Assembly: GCA_964626265.1 (NCBI GenBank)
Contig: CAZVCG010000016.1
Span: 1 to 47,245, forward strand
DNA length: 47,245 nucleotides
Reading direction: 5' to 3'
Source of the DNA: CAZVCG01 sp964626265
GTDB lineage: Bacteria > Pseudomonadota > Alphaproteobacteria > UBA9219
Position numbers and translations under genes: made by a program. Positions 25,072 through 34,132 of the stretch are shown here, piece by piece. Position 1 is the first letter of the stretch. The number at the start of each line of letters is the position of its first letter. The notes beneath the pieces were generated by a model. The model had not been told where the DNA came from. It ran no database searches and was given only the letters and a program-made list of their open reading frames with translations.

Positions 25072-26583
25072 ATGTTCAACGAATCGCGAGTCCACATGAT
25101 CGATTTAAGTCCGGTTTCCTTGAGTTATATCGCCGCACTGCGGGGCGTTAAGCCGCGCGCGCCCGAAACGCCGTTCGCTTACGCCCGTTTCGCTTGTAAA
25201 GACATACACGGTTTGGTCTGCCTTGCCGCCAGCAACCCGGAAGGCCGCTTCGTAGGAGTCGTGGGCAATGTCGGCGAAGTCGCCAAAGCCGAATCCATAG
25301 CCCGCGCCCGTCATGTTAAAAACGTGTCCTTCATGGCCGAGCTGGCTTTTCTGCAGTTGGGGCAACAGCCCATCGGAACGACCCCGCTTCCCCAACTCGA
25401 TTTTATCGTAATCGACGAAAGCGCGGAAGCTCTGAACAAAGAGATTCGCGACAGCCTGTTCGCTATCGCCAAAAAATATATGAAGCCGTCTGGATTGATG
25501 GCTTACAGCTATCAAGCCTACGCCAATCACGACGAAATTTTGCGTTTCCTTGTCGGCGAATTCGCGCCGGAGATGGATTCTGCGCAAGCCAAGGAATTTC
25601 TGGGAGAATTGAAAGACCTTGGCTCTCTTTACTTTAGCGAGCATACCATCGCGCAAGCTGCGCTCGACAAGGCCATCGCCAATGGCGATCCCGAAGCTTT
25701 TTTCTCGACCTGCGATCAAGGCGCCAAAGCGCAATCCGGCACGTTCGACGCGATGGCGGTTCTGATGCCGCTGGGGTTTTCGTTCGCGGGTTCCGCGGAC
25801 ATCGGGGCGAACTATATGGAGCTTACGACGCCGGAAAGCGCGCACGAAACGCTTGCCAAGTGCCAGAACCATCTCCTCTACGAAGTCATCAAGGACTTCG
25901 CGGCCAGCCGCCTTGTCCGCCATGATTTGTGGTGTTTCATGCCCGCAGAGCCGACGGCCAACCCCGTCGAGCTTTTCGGCAATTTCACTTTTGGGCTTGT
26001 GGCGCTCCGTGACCGCTTGCCTGAGTCCGTCACCGTTCATGGCAAAACCATCGACTTGCGTCACCCCGTCATGGCCAAGATGCTTGAGGTCATGGCCACG
26101 CTCCCGATGGGCATCGGCGATTTTTTGGCTCATCCGCTGGGCAACGGCGTTTCAGCCGAAGAAGCCATTGGAGCGTTGCACACGCTGGTGGCCGTTGGCG
26201 TGGCGCGGCCCATGCGGGGACATTACCTCTCAAAAGGGAAAACCGCGCTGGATCAATTGAAATGGGCGACAGAGTTCAACAAATATCTTAACGACATGCC
26301 GATCACGGAAACCCAAGTCGTATTGGCTTCACAAATCGTCGGCGGCGCCGTAACGGTTCCCGCGCGCGACGCGCTTGTCATGCAGGCCATCAACCGCGCA
26401 GGCCTTGCTGATTCCGTAGACGCTCTCTTGATCGAGCTGATGCGCGTGTCCAACGATCCGGCGCTGGCTTCCAAAATCATGGACACCGCCGACCCCACGG
26501 CGGAGAGCGCCCATAACATGGTGCAGGATGTCGTCAACCAGTCGCTGTTGCGCTGGACGGCCTATGGACTCTTAGCCGCTTAG
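25072..26583 (+). CDS. Methyltransferase-regulatory-domain protein with degenerate SAM site
   Basis: A protein of about 503 residues that looks like the class I methyltransferases carrying a C-terminal methyltransferase regulatory domain (Pfam PF10119 type). The core order LAASNPEGRFVGV, ARHVKNVSFM, LDFIVIDES, and KKYMKPSGLMAYSY follows the fold. The regulatory region and a C-terminal domain come after residue 180. The SAM-binding motif I normally reads E/D-x-G-x-G-x-G; here it reads ARFACKDIHGLVCLAA, without the glycine cluster. The acidic residue after GRFVGV is also missing. It may therefore be inactive or bind another ligand. Start is uncertain: TTG 25045, ATG 25072 and ATG 25096 are all possible. 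It lies 42 bases after flgL, so a role in modifying flagellar protein is possible but unproven. Confidence 0.7.
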   Translation: MFNESRVHMIDLSPVSLSYIAALRGVKPRAPETPFAYARFACKDIHGLVCLAASNPEGRFVGVVGNVGEVAKAESIARARHVKNVSFMAELAFLQLGQQPIGTTPLPQLDFIVIDESAEALNKEIRDSLFAIAKKYMKPSGLMAYSYQAYANHDEILRFLVGEFAPEMDSAQAKEFLGELKDLGSLYFSEHTIAQAALDKAIANGDPEAFFSTCDQGAKAQSGTFDAMAVLMPLGFSFAGSADIGANYMELTTPESAHETLAKCQNHLLYEVIKDFAASRLVRHDLWCFMPAEPTANPVELFGNFTFGLVALRDRLPESVTVHGKTIDLRHPVMAKMLEVMATLPMGIGDFLAHPLGNGVSAEEAIGALHTLVAVGVARPMRGHYLSKGKTALDQLKWATEFNKYLNDMPITETQVVLASQIVGGAVTVPARDALVMQAINRAGLADSVDALLIELMRVSNDPALASKIMDTADPTAESAHNMVQDVVNQSLLRWTAYGLLAA

Positions 26584-26849
26584 ACCCTGCGCCGCTTTGC
26601 TGTTAGCCGCGCATACCTCATGCAGCGGTAGATTCCATACAAGCTGATGCACGCCCAAATCGTATTGCCCGTGAACGACGCTACGTTCCATTTATCCCAA
26701 ACGGCGACGTTCAACATCAAAGCCCCGATGAGATTAATGACGGAATAAGCCATCTCCTTGGCGTATTCTCGGCGCCACTGCACGCGGGCATAGGCATATA
26801 AAGTAACGGCAACGCCCGTCAGCCCTGTAATATCGTAAACATCGACCAT
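26580..26849 (-). CDS. Small multipass membrane protein, CBU_0592-like
   Basis: An 89-residue protein with three hydrophobic segments (ITGLTGVAVTLYAYARV, MAYSVINLIGALMLNVAV and FTGNTIWACISLYGIYR). This pattern, with the SxINLIGA and WxxISLYGIYR motifs, resembles the CBU_0592 family of small membrane proteins of unknown function. The ATG at 26849 starts the family-like part; the frame is open to 26891. It converges on the preceding gene, the two stop codons overlapping by four bases. Confidence 0.65.
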   Translation of the reverse strand: MVDVYDITGLTGVAVTLYAYARVQWRREYAKEMAYSVINLIGALMLNVAVWDKWNVASFTGNTIWACISLYGIYRCMRYARLTAKRRRV

Positions 26850-26961
26850 GTTCCGCTTATACGATAACGAATGATTCCCCACGATAGTCATTTTGGGCCC
26901 TGTTAACCTTGATTTCCCGCTTCTTCTTGTTTTCTTGGCGTTTTTTTACCATTGTAGCCTT

Positions 26962-27696
26962 ATGAACGATAAGAAGCCTGCCCCGTCCCTGCCGCCGGAC
27001 CAACTTGTGTACGCCATCGGCGACATCCATGGCCGTATCGACTTGCTGATACGCCTTATGAAGCTTGTCGAAACGGACATGGCGCAGCATCCGAACAAAA
27101 CGAAAGAACTCGTTTTTCTCGGGGACTATGTCGACCGGGGCGTCGATACGAAAGGCGTGATCGATTATCTGCTCAACAAGCTTCCGGAAGGCGTGAACAA
27201 GGTATTCCTGCGCGGCAACCACGACGACGCAATGCTGCGCTTCCTGCGCGGCGAGATGGACCAGGCGCAGGATTGGCTGCTGCTCGGCGGAACGGCCACG
27301 CTTGTCAGCTACGGCATAAACCCGTTCCGCTCGCAGGTCATGCAGGATCTTAACGCGCTTCGCGCCGCCGTCATTGAAAAGGTTCCCGAAGCGCATCGAC
27401 GTTTCCTTGAAGAAACCGTATTCGATTGCACGCGCGGCGATTACTATTTCGTCCATGCGGGCGTGCGCCCCGGAGTGCCGCTCGACAAGCAATCCGAAAA
27501 AGACCGCATGTGGATCCGCCATGACTTTCTCGGCTCGGCCGCCGACCACGGCAAGACCGTGATCCACGGGCACTCTATTTTACCGGAGCCAGACGTTCAC
27601 CAGAACCGCATCGGGATCGATACAGGGGCCTACGCCACTGGCACGTTGACTGCCCTTGCCCTGCATGATTCGACATATCGTTTTCTCTCGACATGA
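26962..27696 (+). CDS. Metallophosphatase of the Ser/Thr protein phosphatase family
   Basis: A 244-residue calcineurin-like phosphatase with the full metal-binding set: GDIHGR near residue 20, GDYVDRG near 55, GNHDD near 88, a histidine in YYFVHAGVRPG and a later HGHS. Two-metal phosphoesterases of this size act on phosphoproteins or dinucleoside polyphosphates; which substrate applies cannot be told. The ATG at 26962 is chosen as the first methionine. The frame extends upstream to a TTG at 26893. Seven bases separate it from the O-antigen ligase-like gene, which suggests one transcript. Confidence 0.88.
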   Translation: MNDKKPAPSLPPDQLVYAIGDIHGRIDLLIRLMKLVETDMAQHPNKTKELVFLGDYVDRGVDTKGVIDYLLNKLPEGVNKVFLRGNHDDAMLRFLRGEMDQAQDWLLLGGTATLVSYGINPFRSQVMQDLNALRAAVIEKVPEAHRRFLEETVFDCTRGDYYFVHAGVRPGVPLDKQSEKDRMWIRHDFLGSAADHGKTVIHGHSILPEPDVHQNRIGIDTGAYATGTLTALALHDSTYRFLST

Positions 27697-27703
27697 GGCT
27701 TTT

Positions 27704-29107
27704 ATGAAGCGTTTGTCTTTCCTGTTTGCCGCGCCTCTCCATCATGTCTGGTTCATCCTCCTCACGGCGGCGATTCTTGTTCTGCCGCTGCCCTTCGGCG
27801 GCAACCGCCCTTGGGCAAGCGATCTGTTCGGCATAATAAGCTCCTTGCTCTTGCTTGTCATGGCTTATGACCTTGCGCGAAACCCTTCCCTTTGGCCTGC
27901 GGGAGCCCCCGTCAAGCGCCTTCGGGCAAGCGTTCTGTTGATGACAGCTGTCGTCGTCTGGGCCTTTCTGCAAACGCAAAGCTGGATGCCCAAAGGATGG
28001 CATCACCCGATCTGGAACAGCGTCCAAAACCTTCCGCGCGCGTTCCCGGGCTCCATTTCCATTGACCCGGATCAGTCCACCGAATCGATGGTGCGACTGT
28101 TGAGCTATGTCGCGTGCTTTTTCATGGCTTTCATCGGCGGACGCGACAGCGATCTAGCACAAAAGTTCCTGAAAGCCTTCGCAGCGGCTGCGGTCGTTTA
28201 CGCCCTTTACGGTTTGTTGATGCAAGCGACGGGGTTGCGCAAAATCCTGTGGTTCGACAAATGGGCCTATGAAAATTTGGTGACGTCGACTTTCGTCAAC
28301 AAAAATTCCTACGCTACGTATGCCGGGCTAGGCTTGCTGGCCAATCTTTCCTTGTTATGGATCAAACTCAAACGCAAGATGGACGGCAAGCCCGCAAGCC
28401 GTCCCTTCAAGGCCGAGAAATTCGAGAAAATGGTTGCGGAACTTGGGCCAAACCTCCTCATGATTCTCGTTGTTCTCGGGGCCTTGCTTCTCTCGGGATC
28501 GCGTGCCGGACTTGTAAGTACGCTGGCGGGCGCGCTTGTCATGCTTATTGCGCTGGCCATAAACCGACGCTGGAAATGGAAATTGTGGCTGCCTGCTCTC
28601 GTCGTGGGCTTTCTGTTGACGCTTGGTCTGTCCTCGTTGAACGAAGCGTCGTCGCTGCGTCAAATCGACCCAAGCATGGCCGTCAAGGACATTCCGATGC
28701 GCCTCGCCGGATACGACATATCAATGCGCGCGATCGCCAGCAACCCGTGGCTTGGATTCGGTTTGGGAACTTTCGACAGCGCGTTCAGGATATACCGCGA
28801 CCCCACTCTCAAAGAGTGGTTCCAACACGCACACAACGATTATCTCGAACTGGCGCTAGAACTTGGCGTTCCTGCCGCAGCCATGCTCTTGCTGGCAATC
28901 GCTTTGATGGTCAGCGCTTGTCTTGCCGGCGCGCGCGCGCGAAAGCGGCAGGAAATATTCGTCGTTCTAGCGCTGGGGGCTTCGATGACCGTCGCGCTAC
29001 ATTCGCTCGTGGACTTCAGCATGCAAATACCCGCCGTAGCGGCAACCTACGCCGTGATACTCGGCCTTGGCGTGGCGCAAAGCTGGTCGAGCCGGAAAAC
29101 AGGTTAA
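27704..29107 (+). CDS. O-antigen ligase-type membrane protein (Wzy_C family)
   Basis: A 467-residue polytopic inner-membrane protein with about ten to twelve hydrophobic segments. It carries the periplasmic loop signature of O-antigen ligases and polymerases, including GFGLGTFDSAF and the HAHNDYLELALELG motif near residue 380. Such proteins ligate or polymerise surface polysaccharide; some glycosylate pilins. The start at 27704 is preferred because TGAGG lies just upstream; the frame itself opens at 27656 inside the phosphatase gene. No other polysaccharide gene is in the window. The convergent pilin-like gene next to it makes a pilin O-glycosylase reading possible but unproven. Confidence 0.85.
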   Translation: MKRLSFLFAAPLHHVWFILLTAAILVLPLPFGGNRPWASDLFGIISSLLLLVMAYDLARNPSLWPAGAPVKRLRASVLLMTAVVVWAFLQTQSWMPKGWHHPIWNSVQNLPRAFPGSISIDPDQSTESMVRLLSYVACFFMAFIGGRDSDLAQKFLKAFAAAAVVYALYGLLMQATGLRKILWFDKWAYENLVTSTFVNKNSYATYAGLGLLANLSLLWIKLKRKMDGKPASRPFKAEKFEKMVAELGPNLLMILVVLGALLLSGSRAGLVSTLAGALVMLIALAINRRWKWKLWLPALVVGFLLTLGLSSLNEASSLRQIDPSMAVKDIPMRLAGYDISMRAIASNPWLGFGLGTFDSAFRIYRDPTLKEWFQHAHNDYLELALELGVPAAAMLLLAIALMVSACLAGARARKRQEIFVVLALGASMTVALHSLVDFSMQIPAVAATYAVILGLGVAQSWSSRKTG

Positions 29108-29715
29108 GGCACGGCGCAATTTGCATGCGCCACGCCCGTCGGCACGGTGATGAAAACGACGAACTTTTGCGAATTGCTGTCCGGCTGATAGCTGTGTTCC
29201 TGGCTGGAAAACTTCGTGGCGACCTTCGACAATCCGGCAACGACGCCCGCAGGTTTCCCGACGGTCGACGATGTCCAGAAACACCGCCCCCCCGAAGCGC
29301 CGGCGTTCATGTAATACCATGGAGCGAATCCGGCCGTGGGCGGCGCGAGATTAGAAGTGCGGGGGCCCGTCCAGATGTTAGGTTGATTGCCGCCGCCGTC
29401 GAGGGGATCTCCAGGACATGTCAAAGCGGTCACAAGCGTTCCGGTCGTTTGGTCGGAGCATGGATAGGCGTCGCCCGCGCATGGCGCGGCGGAATTGTTC
29501 ACGCCGTTGGCCAAATATTGCATATAACATTCATTGATCTTTGAACGGATCAGGTTGGCCTGGCTGCCTACGTCCGCCGCTATGCGGTCCGCCATGGATA
29601 CCGTTCCAAAACTGCCCATGTTGGACGTAGCCACCGTGGCTAGAATGCCCAGCAAGGCGATCACGAAAAGGATGGGCCCGATGGCGATGCCGGAAGTTGA
29701 GGAAAAACGTTGCAT
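29104..29715 (-). CDS. Pilin-like protein with atypical N-terminus
   Basis: A protein of about 203 residues with a short basic leader and the hydrophobic segment GIAIGPILFVIALLGILATV, followed by a polar C-terminal domain. That domain has cysteines, which may form disulfide bonds (Cys-rich stretch CAGDAYPCS, a later CPGD and a C-terminal CAVP). The layout is that of a type IV pilin-like or pseudopilin protein. The usual Glu at position 5 after the cleavage glycine is replaced by Pro. ATG 29715 has AGAGG close upstream; a TTG at 29745 is also possible. Its stop overlaps the convergent ligase-like gene by four bases. Confidence 0.6.
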   Translation of the reverse strand: MQRFSSTSGIAIGPILFVIALLGILATVATSNMGSFGTVSMADRIAADVGSQANLIRSKINECYMQYLANGVNNSAAPCAGDAYPCSDQTTGTLVTALTCPGDPLDGGGNQPNIWTGPRTSNLAPPTAGFAPWYYMNAGASGGRCFWTSSTVGKPAGVVAGLSKVATKFSSQEHSYQPDSNSQKFVVFITVPTGVAHANCAVP

Positions 29716-29814
29716 GCGCCTCTCGCGGTTGGGATTGAGGGTCAAATCAAACGATAACGCAGGCTAAACCTACTTGGCCCGTCCTGTCACCCCCTTAACG
29801 GACATTGGACGCCG

Positions 29815-29846
29815 AAAAGCCACACGGCTACAACCGCATGGCTTTT
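29815..29846 (-). terminator. Terminator hairpin after pnp
   Basis: Arms AAAAGCCATGCGG and CCGTGTGGCTTTT (minus strand) pair over all 13 positions in RNA, with two G-U pairs, around a six-base loop. It lies about 20 bases past the pnp stop. The U-tail is only four long within the stem. On the plus strand a seven-T tail follows, so it may work in both directions. Confidence 0.7.
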
Positions 29847-29866
29847 TTTGGCGCACTTATAAGAGC

Positions 29867-31990
29867 TTAGCCTTCAGGTTTCTTCGCCAGGTCTTCGCCC
29901 GTTTTCTGATCGACGGCTTTCATCGACAGCTTGACCTTGCCGCGATCATCGACGCCGAGCACCTTGACCTTCACGTCGTCGCCGACGTTCAGGACATCCG
30001 ACACCTTGCCGATGCGCTGCTGGCTGATCTCCGAAATGTGGACCAAACCGTCCTTGGCGCCGAGGAAGTTCACGAACGCGCCGAAATCGACGACTTTCAC
30101 GACCTTGCCGGGATAAATCATGCCCACTTCCGGCTCGGCGACGATGCCCTTGATCCAGAAGATGGCAGCATCGGCGGCCTTTTGATCCACCGCCGCGACC
30201 TTGATCGTGCCGTCGTCTTCAATGTCGATCTTCGCGCCGGTGACTTCGCAAATCTCGCGGATTACCTTGCCGCCCGTGCCGATGACTTCGCGGATCTTGT
30301 CCTTAGGAATATGGATCGTGGTGATTCGTGGCGCGTTCTGGCTCACGTCGTCACGCGCGGACGTCAAGGCTTTGGCCATCTCGCCGAGGATATGCATGCG
30401 GCCATCTTTGGCCTGCGCCAATGCGATCTTCATGATCTCCTCGGTGATCGAGGTAATCTTAATGTCCATCTGAAGCGACGTGACGCCCTTTTCCGTGCCC
30501 GCGACCTTAAAGTCCATATCGCCCAGATGATCTTCGTCGCCCAGAATATCCGACAGCACGGCAAAGCCGCGATCTTCCTTGATGAGGCCCATCGCGATGC
30601 CCGCGACAGGACGGGGCAACGGCACGCCAGCATCCATAAGCGCGAGCGACGATCCGCACACCGTGGCCATGGAGCTTGAACCGTTCGACTCCGTCACTTC
30701 CGACACCACGCGGATCGTGTAGGGGAAGGATTCCTTGGCCGGCAACAACGGGTGAATTGCGCGCCAAGCCAGTTTGCCGTGACCGATTTCGCGGCGGCCA
30801 GGGCTGCCCATGCGTCCGGCTTCGCCGACCGAATAAGGCGGGAAGTTGTAGTGCAGCATGAAATGCTCGCGGTATTCGCCCGCCAGCGCGTCGACGATTT
30901 GCTCGTCCTGCCCCGTGCCAAGCGTCGTGACGACGAGCGCTTGCGTTTCGCCGCGCGTGAAGAGAGCCGAACCATGGGCGCGTGGCAACACTCCGACTTC
31001 GCCCACGATGGGACGCACCGTCTTCGTGTCGCGGCCATCGATGCGGCGGCCCGTGTCGAGGATCATCGCGCGCACATAATCGTATTTAAGCTGTTCGATG
31101 CATTCAAGCACATGCTCGTGCGGCGTTTCTTCCGCGGGTAGGGCGGCGAGCGCCTTTTCCTTCAGCGCGTCGAGCTTCGCATAACGCGTTTGCTTGACCG
31201 TTTCGGAATAAGCATCCTTAAGGTCGGCGCCGATAAGGCCCTTAAGCTTGGCTAGCAACGCAGGCTTATCATAAGCAGGCGGCGGTAGATCACGTGGATC
31301 CTTCGCAGCGCTCTCGGCAAGGCTGATGATCAAATCAATCACCGGTTGCATATTCTTGTGGCCGAACATGACCGCGCCGAGCATAACGTCTTCCGGCAAT
31401 TCCTTGGCTTCGGATTCCACCATCAGCACGCCTTCTTGCGTACCTGCGACGACGAGTTCAAGTTCCGACGTTGCCATCTCGCTCAATGTCGGGTTCAGGA
31501 TATATTGCCCGTCCTTATAGCCGATGCGCGCGCCGCCGATGGGGCCTAGAAACGGAATGCCCGATATGGTAAGCGCGGCGGAACAACCAACCATCGCGAC
31601 GATGTCGGGGTTGTTCTCGAGATCATGGCTCAACACCGTGGCGATCACCTGCGTGTCGCACATATAGCCTTCGGGAAACAACGGACGGATCGGGCGGTCG
31701 ATCAAGCGGCTGATCAGCGTTTCGGATTCCGAGGGACGCCCTTCGCGGCGGAAAAAGCCGCCCGGAATTTTACCTGCGGCAAACGATTTTTCCTGATAAT
31801 TGACGGTCAACGGGAAGAAATCCTGTCCCGGCTTCGGCGCCTTGGCGCCCACCACGGTACACAATACCGTCGTGCCGCCCAAGGTAGCCAACACCGCGCC
31901 GTCGGCCTGACGCGCGATCTTGCCGGTTTCAAGGATCAGCTTCTTGCCGCCCCAATCCATCTCTTTGCGATATACTGTAAACATTCCCAT
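29867..31990 (-). CDS. pnp: Polynucleotide phosphorylase
   Basis: A 707-residue 3'-to-5' exoribonuclease that degrades RNA phosphorolytically as a trimer, a part of the degradosome. Two RNase PH domains (about 10-145 and 325-460) are separated by an alpha-helical domain. A KH domain (about 550-610, IREVIGTGGKVIREI) and an S1 domain (about 620-690, GKVVKVVDFGAFVNF) follow. Length is standard. AGAGGA lies about ten bases upstream. It ends the rimP-to-pnp block, with a GNAT gene between it and rpsO. Confidence 0.97.
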   Translation of the reverse strand: MGMFTVYRKEMDWGGKKLILETGKIARQADGAVLATLGGTTVLCTVVGAKAPKPGQDFFPLTVNYQEKSFAAGKIPGGFFRREGRPSESETLISRLIDRPIRPLFPEGYMCDTQVIATVLSHDLENNPDIVAMVGCSAALTISGIPFLGPIGGARIGYKDGQYILNPTLSEMATSELELVVAGTQEGVLMVESEAKELPEDVMLGAVMFGHKNMQPVIDLIISLAESAAKDPRDLPPPAYDKPALLAKLKGLIGADLKDAYSETVKQTRYAKLDALKEKALAALPAEETPHEHVLECIEQLKYDYVRAMILDTGRRIDGRDTKTVRPIVGEVGVLPRAHGSALFTRGETQALVVTTLGTGQDEQIVDALAGEYREHFMLHYNFPPYSVGEAGRMGSPGRREIGHGKLAWRAIHPLLPAKESFPYTIRVVSEVTESNGSSSMATVCGSSLALMDAGVPLPRPVAGIAMGLIKEDRGFAVLSDILGDEDHLGDMDFKVAGTEKGVTSLQMDIKITSITEEIMKIALAQAKDGRMHILGEMAKALTSARDDVSQNAPRITTIHIPKDKIREVIGTGGKVIREICEVTGAKIDIEDDGTIKVAAVDQKAADAAIFWIKGIVAEPEVGMIYPGKVVKVVDFGAFVNFLGAKDGLVHISEISQQRIGKVSDVLNVGDDVKVKVLGVDDRGKVKLSMKAVDQKTGEDLAKKPEG

Positions 31991-32066
31991 TTCCGTTATT
32001 CCTCTTCATTAAAGAACAGACGTTCTGCCCTTTGTGAGTCCCGCTCGGCCCCATGCCGAACGGCCT

Positions 32067-32486
32067 TCATGCTGCTAGTCGCTTCATGAATCCTATGCGT
32101 TGGTGGCCGGGGATGAAATCCTCCAAAACCACAAACCGGCGGTACCCGAGCTTTTCGTAAAACCCGGGCGCCTCGAAATCTTGCGTCCAAAGATACGCCG
32201 AATGACAAGCGCGCTTTTGCGCCTCGTCTTCCGCCTTCGCCATGAGTTTGCGCCCTAAACCTTTGCCGCGTTGATCGTCCCGCGTCCAGACCAGATCAAC
32301 GTAAGCCCATCCTGGATGCGCAAAAACATAGATGCCGCCGATCATTTCTCCATTGGCGTCCGTTTCAGTGACGGCGAAAGGCCTCGCACAACGATCGACA
32401 TCGGGAAAGTCCGCAGGCCTTACGGCCAATACGGGTCCGCGCAATTGCTCGTAAATGTCGCTCGGCGGGTTATCTTGAACGATCAA
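32067..32486 (-). CDS. GNAT-family acetyltransferase
   Basis: A 139-residue single-domain acetyltransferase of the GNAT fold. The acetyl-CoA binding motif A is DQRGKGLGRKLM near residues 77-88, followed by SAYLWTQDFEAPGFYEKLGYR, the usual motif B. The substrate is unknown. No early ATG exists; the TTG at 32486 is the first plausible start, with AAGAAG about eight bases upstream. It sits between rpsO and pnp, which are adjacent in most proteobacteria, so it is an insertion into the ribosomal block. It may act on a translation factor, but that is inferred from position only. Confidence 0.82.
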   Translation of the reverse strand: MIVQDNPPSDIYEQLRGPVLAVRPADFPDVDRCARPFAVTETDANGEMIGGIYVFAHPGWAYVDLVWTRDDQRGKGLGRKLMAKAEDEAQKRACHSAYLWTQDFEAPGFYEKLGYRRFVVLEDFIPGHQRIGFMKRLAA

Positions 32487-32537
32487 GACGCACTTCTTTC
32501 AAAACAATGGCGCAACCTTCCACGGCCGCGCCAAATC

Positions 32538-32807
32538 TTATTTACGCAATCCCAGCTCGGCAATCAGCTTTTCGTACGACGAAACGTCGGTCTTTTTCAG
32601 ATAGGCCAACAGGCGGCGGCGATTGCTGACCATCATGAGCAGCCCGCGGCGCGAGTGGTGATCCTTCTTATGCGTCGCGAAATGGTCGGTCAGGCTGTTG
32701 ATGCGCTGGGTCAACAGCGCGATTTGGACTTCCGGCGATCCGGTGTCGCCCTTTTTGCGGGCGAACTTTTGAACGAGCGCTTTTTTCTGCTCTGGCGCAA
32801 TCGACAT
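32538..32807 (-). CDS. rpsO: Ribosomal protein S15
   Basis: The complete 89-residue small-subunit protein S15, which binds 16S rRNA early in assembly. The DTGSPEVQIALLTQRINSLTDHFATHKKDHHSRRGLL stretch is diagnostic. AAGGAG seven bases upstream fixes the start. In E. coli S15 represses its own mRNA through a leader structure; no obvious one is seen in the 18 bases to truB. Confidence 0.98.
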   Translation of the reverse strand: MSIAPEQKKALVQKFARKKGDTGSPEVQIALLTQRINSLTDHFATHKKDHHSRRGLLMMVSNRRRLLAYLKKTDVSSYEKLIAELGLRK

Positions 32808-32825
32808 CGTATTCTCCTTTATGTC

Positions 32826-33737
32826 TTAAAAGTGAAAACCGCGCACAACGTGGAACGCTCCGGCTCTTGGTTCGACCAACGCCACGGGAACGCCCTGATG
32901 CTCGGCCAAAATCACGGCCGCTTTCATCAGATCCATGTGCTGGGGCCTGATTAACAGGCTTTGTCCGGTGCGCAGACGTTGCGCTTCGCTGTCGGTAAGG
33001 TGCAGGCCCGGGATGTCGTCCAGTGCCGCGCCAATCGGCAGCAATGCCGTTAAGGCGGCCCCCTTATGCGCCAAATCCTCCAGTTTTTCCAGCGAAATCG
33101 CCCTGTCCAACCCGAAGGGGCCGACCCGGGTCCTGCGTAGTTGGCTAACATGCCCGTAAGTGCCTAGGGCTAAAGCCAAATCCCGGGCGAGCGCACGGAC
33201 GTAAAAGCCCTTGCCGCACATGACGTGAAAGAGGGCGTGGTTGGCGTCGATGCAATTGGTTAACTCAAGGCTGTAAGCCATTACGTTTCTTGGCCCGAGT
33301 TCTGGCATATCGCCTGCGCGGGCGATATCATAAGCGCGTTCGCCGTCGAGCTTAATGGCGGAAAAAGCGGGCGGAACCTGCTGAATTTGTCCCACGAACC
33401 GCCCCAAAACGCCCCGAATTTCGCGCTCATTGGGTCTTTTTGGGCTGGTGGCGATGACCTTCCCTTCCCTGTCATCTGTCGCGGTCTGCTCGCCCCATTT
33501 GACTTTAAATTCATACTCTTTGTCGCCATCAATCACATAGGGGATGAGCTTCGTGGCCTCTCCGAACGCCAAGGGCAATATACCCGTGGCCAAAGGATCT
33601 AACGTCCCCCCGTGTCCGGCTTTCTTCCCCTCAAGCAATTTGCGCGTTTTGCCAAGCGCCTGGGTCGATGTCAGGCCCATTGGCTTGTCAAGGATTAGCC
33701 AGCCGTGAATGGTGGATTTAGGTTTTGGCTTGTTCAT
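32826..33737 (-). CDS. truB: tRNA pseudouridine(55) synthase TruB
   Basis: A 303-residue enzyme that makes pseudouridine 55 in the T-loop of tRNAs. The catalytic aspartate is in the GHGGTLDPLATGILP motif near residue 48. The GWLILDKPMGLTS opening motif and the VRALARDLALAL region are present. A PUA-like C-terminal part (about 225-300) follows. Its ATG lies six bases past the rbfA stop, in the same operon. Confidence 0.97.
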   Translation of the reverse strand: MNKPKPKSTIHGWLILDKPMGLTSTQALGKTRKLLEGKKAGHGGTLDPLATGILPLAFGEATKLIPYVIDGDKEYEFKVKWGEQTATDDREGKVIATSPKRPNEREIRGVLGRFVGQIQQVPPAFSAIKLDGERAYDIARAGDMPELGPRNVMAYSLELTNCIDANHALFHVMCGKGFYVRALARDLALALGTYGHVSQLRRTRVGPFGLDRAISLEKLEDLAHKGAALTALLPIGAALDDIPGLHLTDSEAQRLRTGQSLLIRPQHMDLMKAAVILAEHQGVPVALVEPRAGAFHVVRGFHF

Positions 33738-33743
33738 GCCCGC

Positions 33744-34124
33744 TTAGTCTTTTTGCGGTTCTGTAAGATCCTTGGCGACGCTTGGATCCTGGAGCAGACG
33801 TTCGATGTTCTGGGCGTAATCAAAGCTTTCGTCTGACTTAAAAACCAGCTTGGGTACAAAACGCAAATTAACCGCCTCGGCCAACGCATGGCGGAAAAAG
33901 CCGACGATGCCGTTCAGCGCACGGACAACCTCCGCCGTTTCCTTGCCGCCCAAGGGCATAATGAACGCCGTGGCGTTTTGAAGATCTGGACTGACATTGA
34001 CTTCGGTCACAGTGATCATGGGCGCTTTGAAGTCTTGCGGCCACGGCACATCGCCGCGCATCAGCACATTGGCCAAAGCATGGCGTATGGCCTCACCGAC
34101 ACGAAGTTGACGTTGCGAACGCAT
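33744..34124 (-). CDS. rbfA: Ribosome-binding factor A
   Basis: A 126-residue KH-like 30S maturation factor needed for late 16S processing and cold adaptation. The RVGEAIRHALANVL start, VTEVNVSPDLQNATAFIMPLGG and RHALAEAVNLRFVPKLVFKSDES motifs are typical. The GGGGGA site upstream of the ATG is strong. It is flanked by the second GNAT gene (8 bases) and truB (6 bases). Normally rbfA directly follows infB. Confidence 0.96.
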   Translation of the reverse strand: MRSQRQLRVGEAIRHALANVLMRGDVPWPQDFKAPMITVTEVNVSPDLQNATAFIMPLGGKETAEVVRALNGIVGFFRHALAEAVNLRFVPKLVFKSDESFDYAQNIERLLQDPSVAKDLTEPQKD

Positions 34125-34132
34125 ATTTCCCC

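Noticed and set aside
25105..26133. 342-codon minus-strand open frame
   Set aside because: It is antisense to the methyltransferase-like gene, which continues the flgE-K-L direction and has recognisable motifs.
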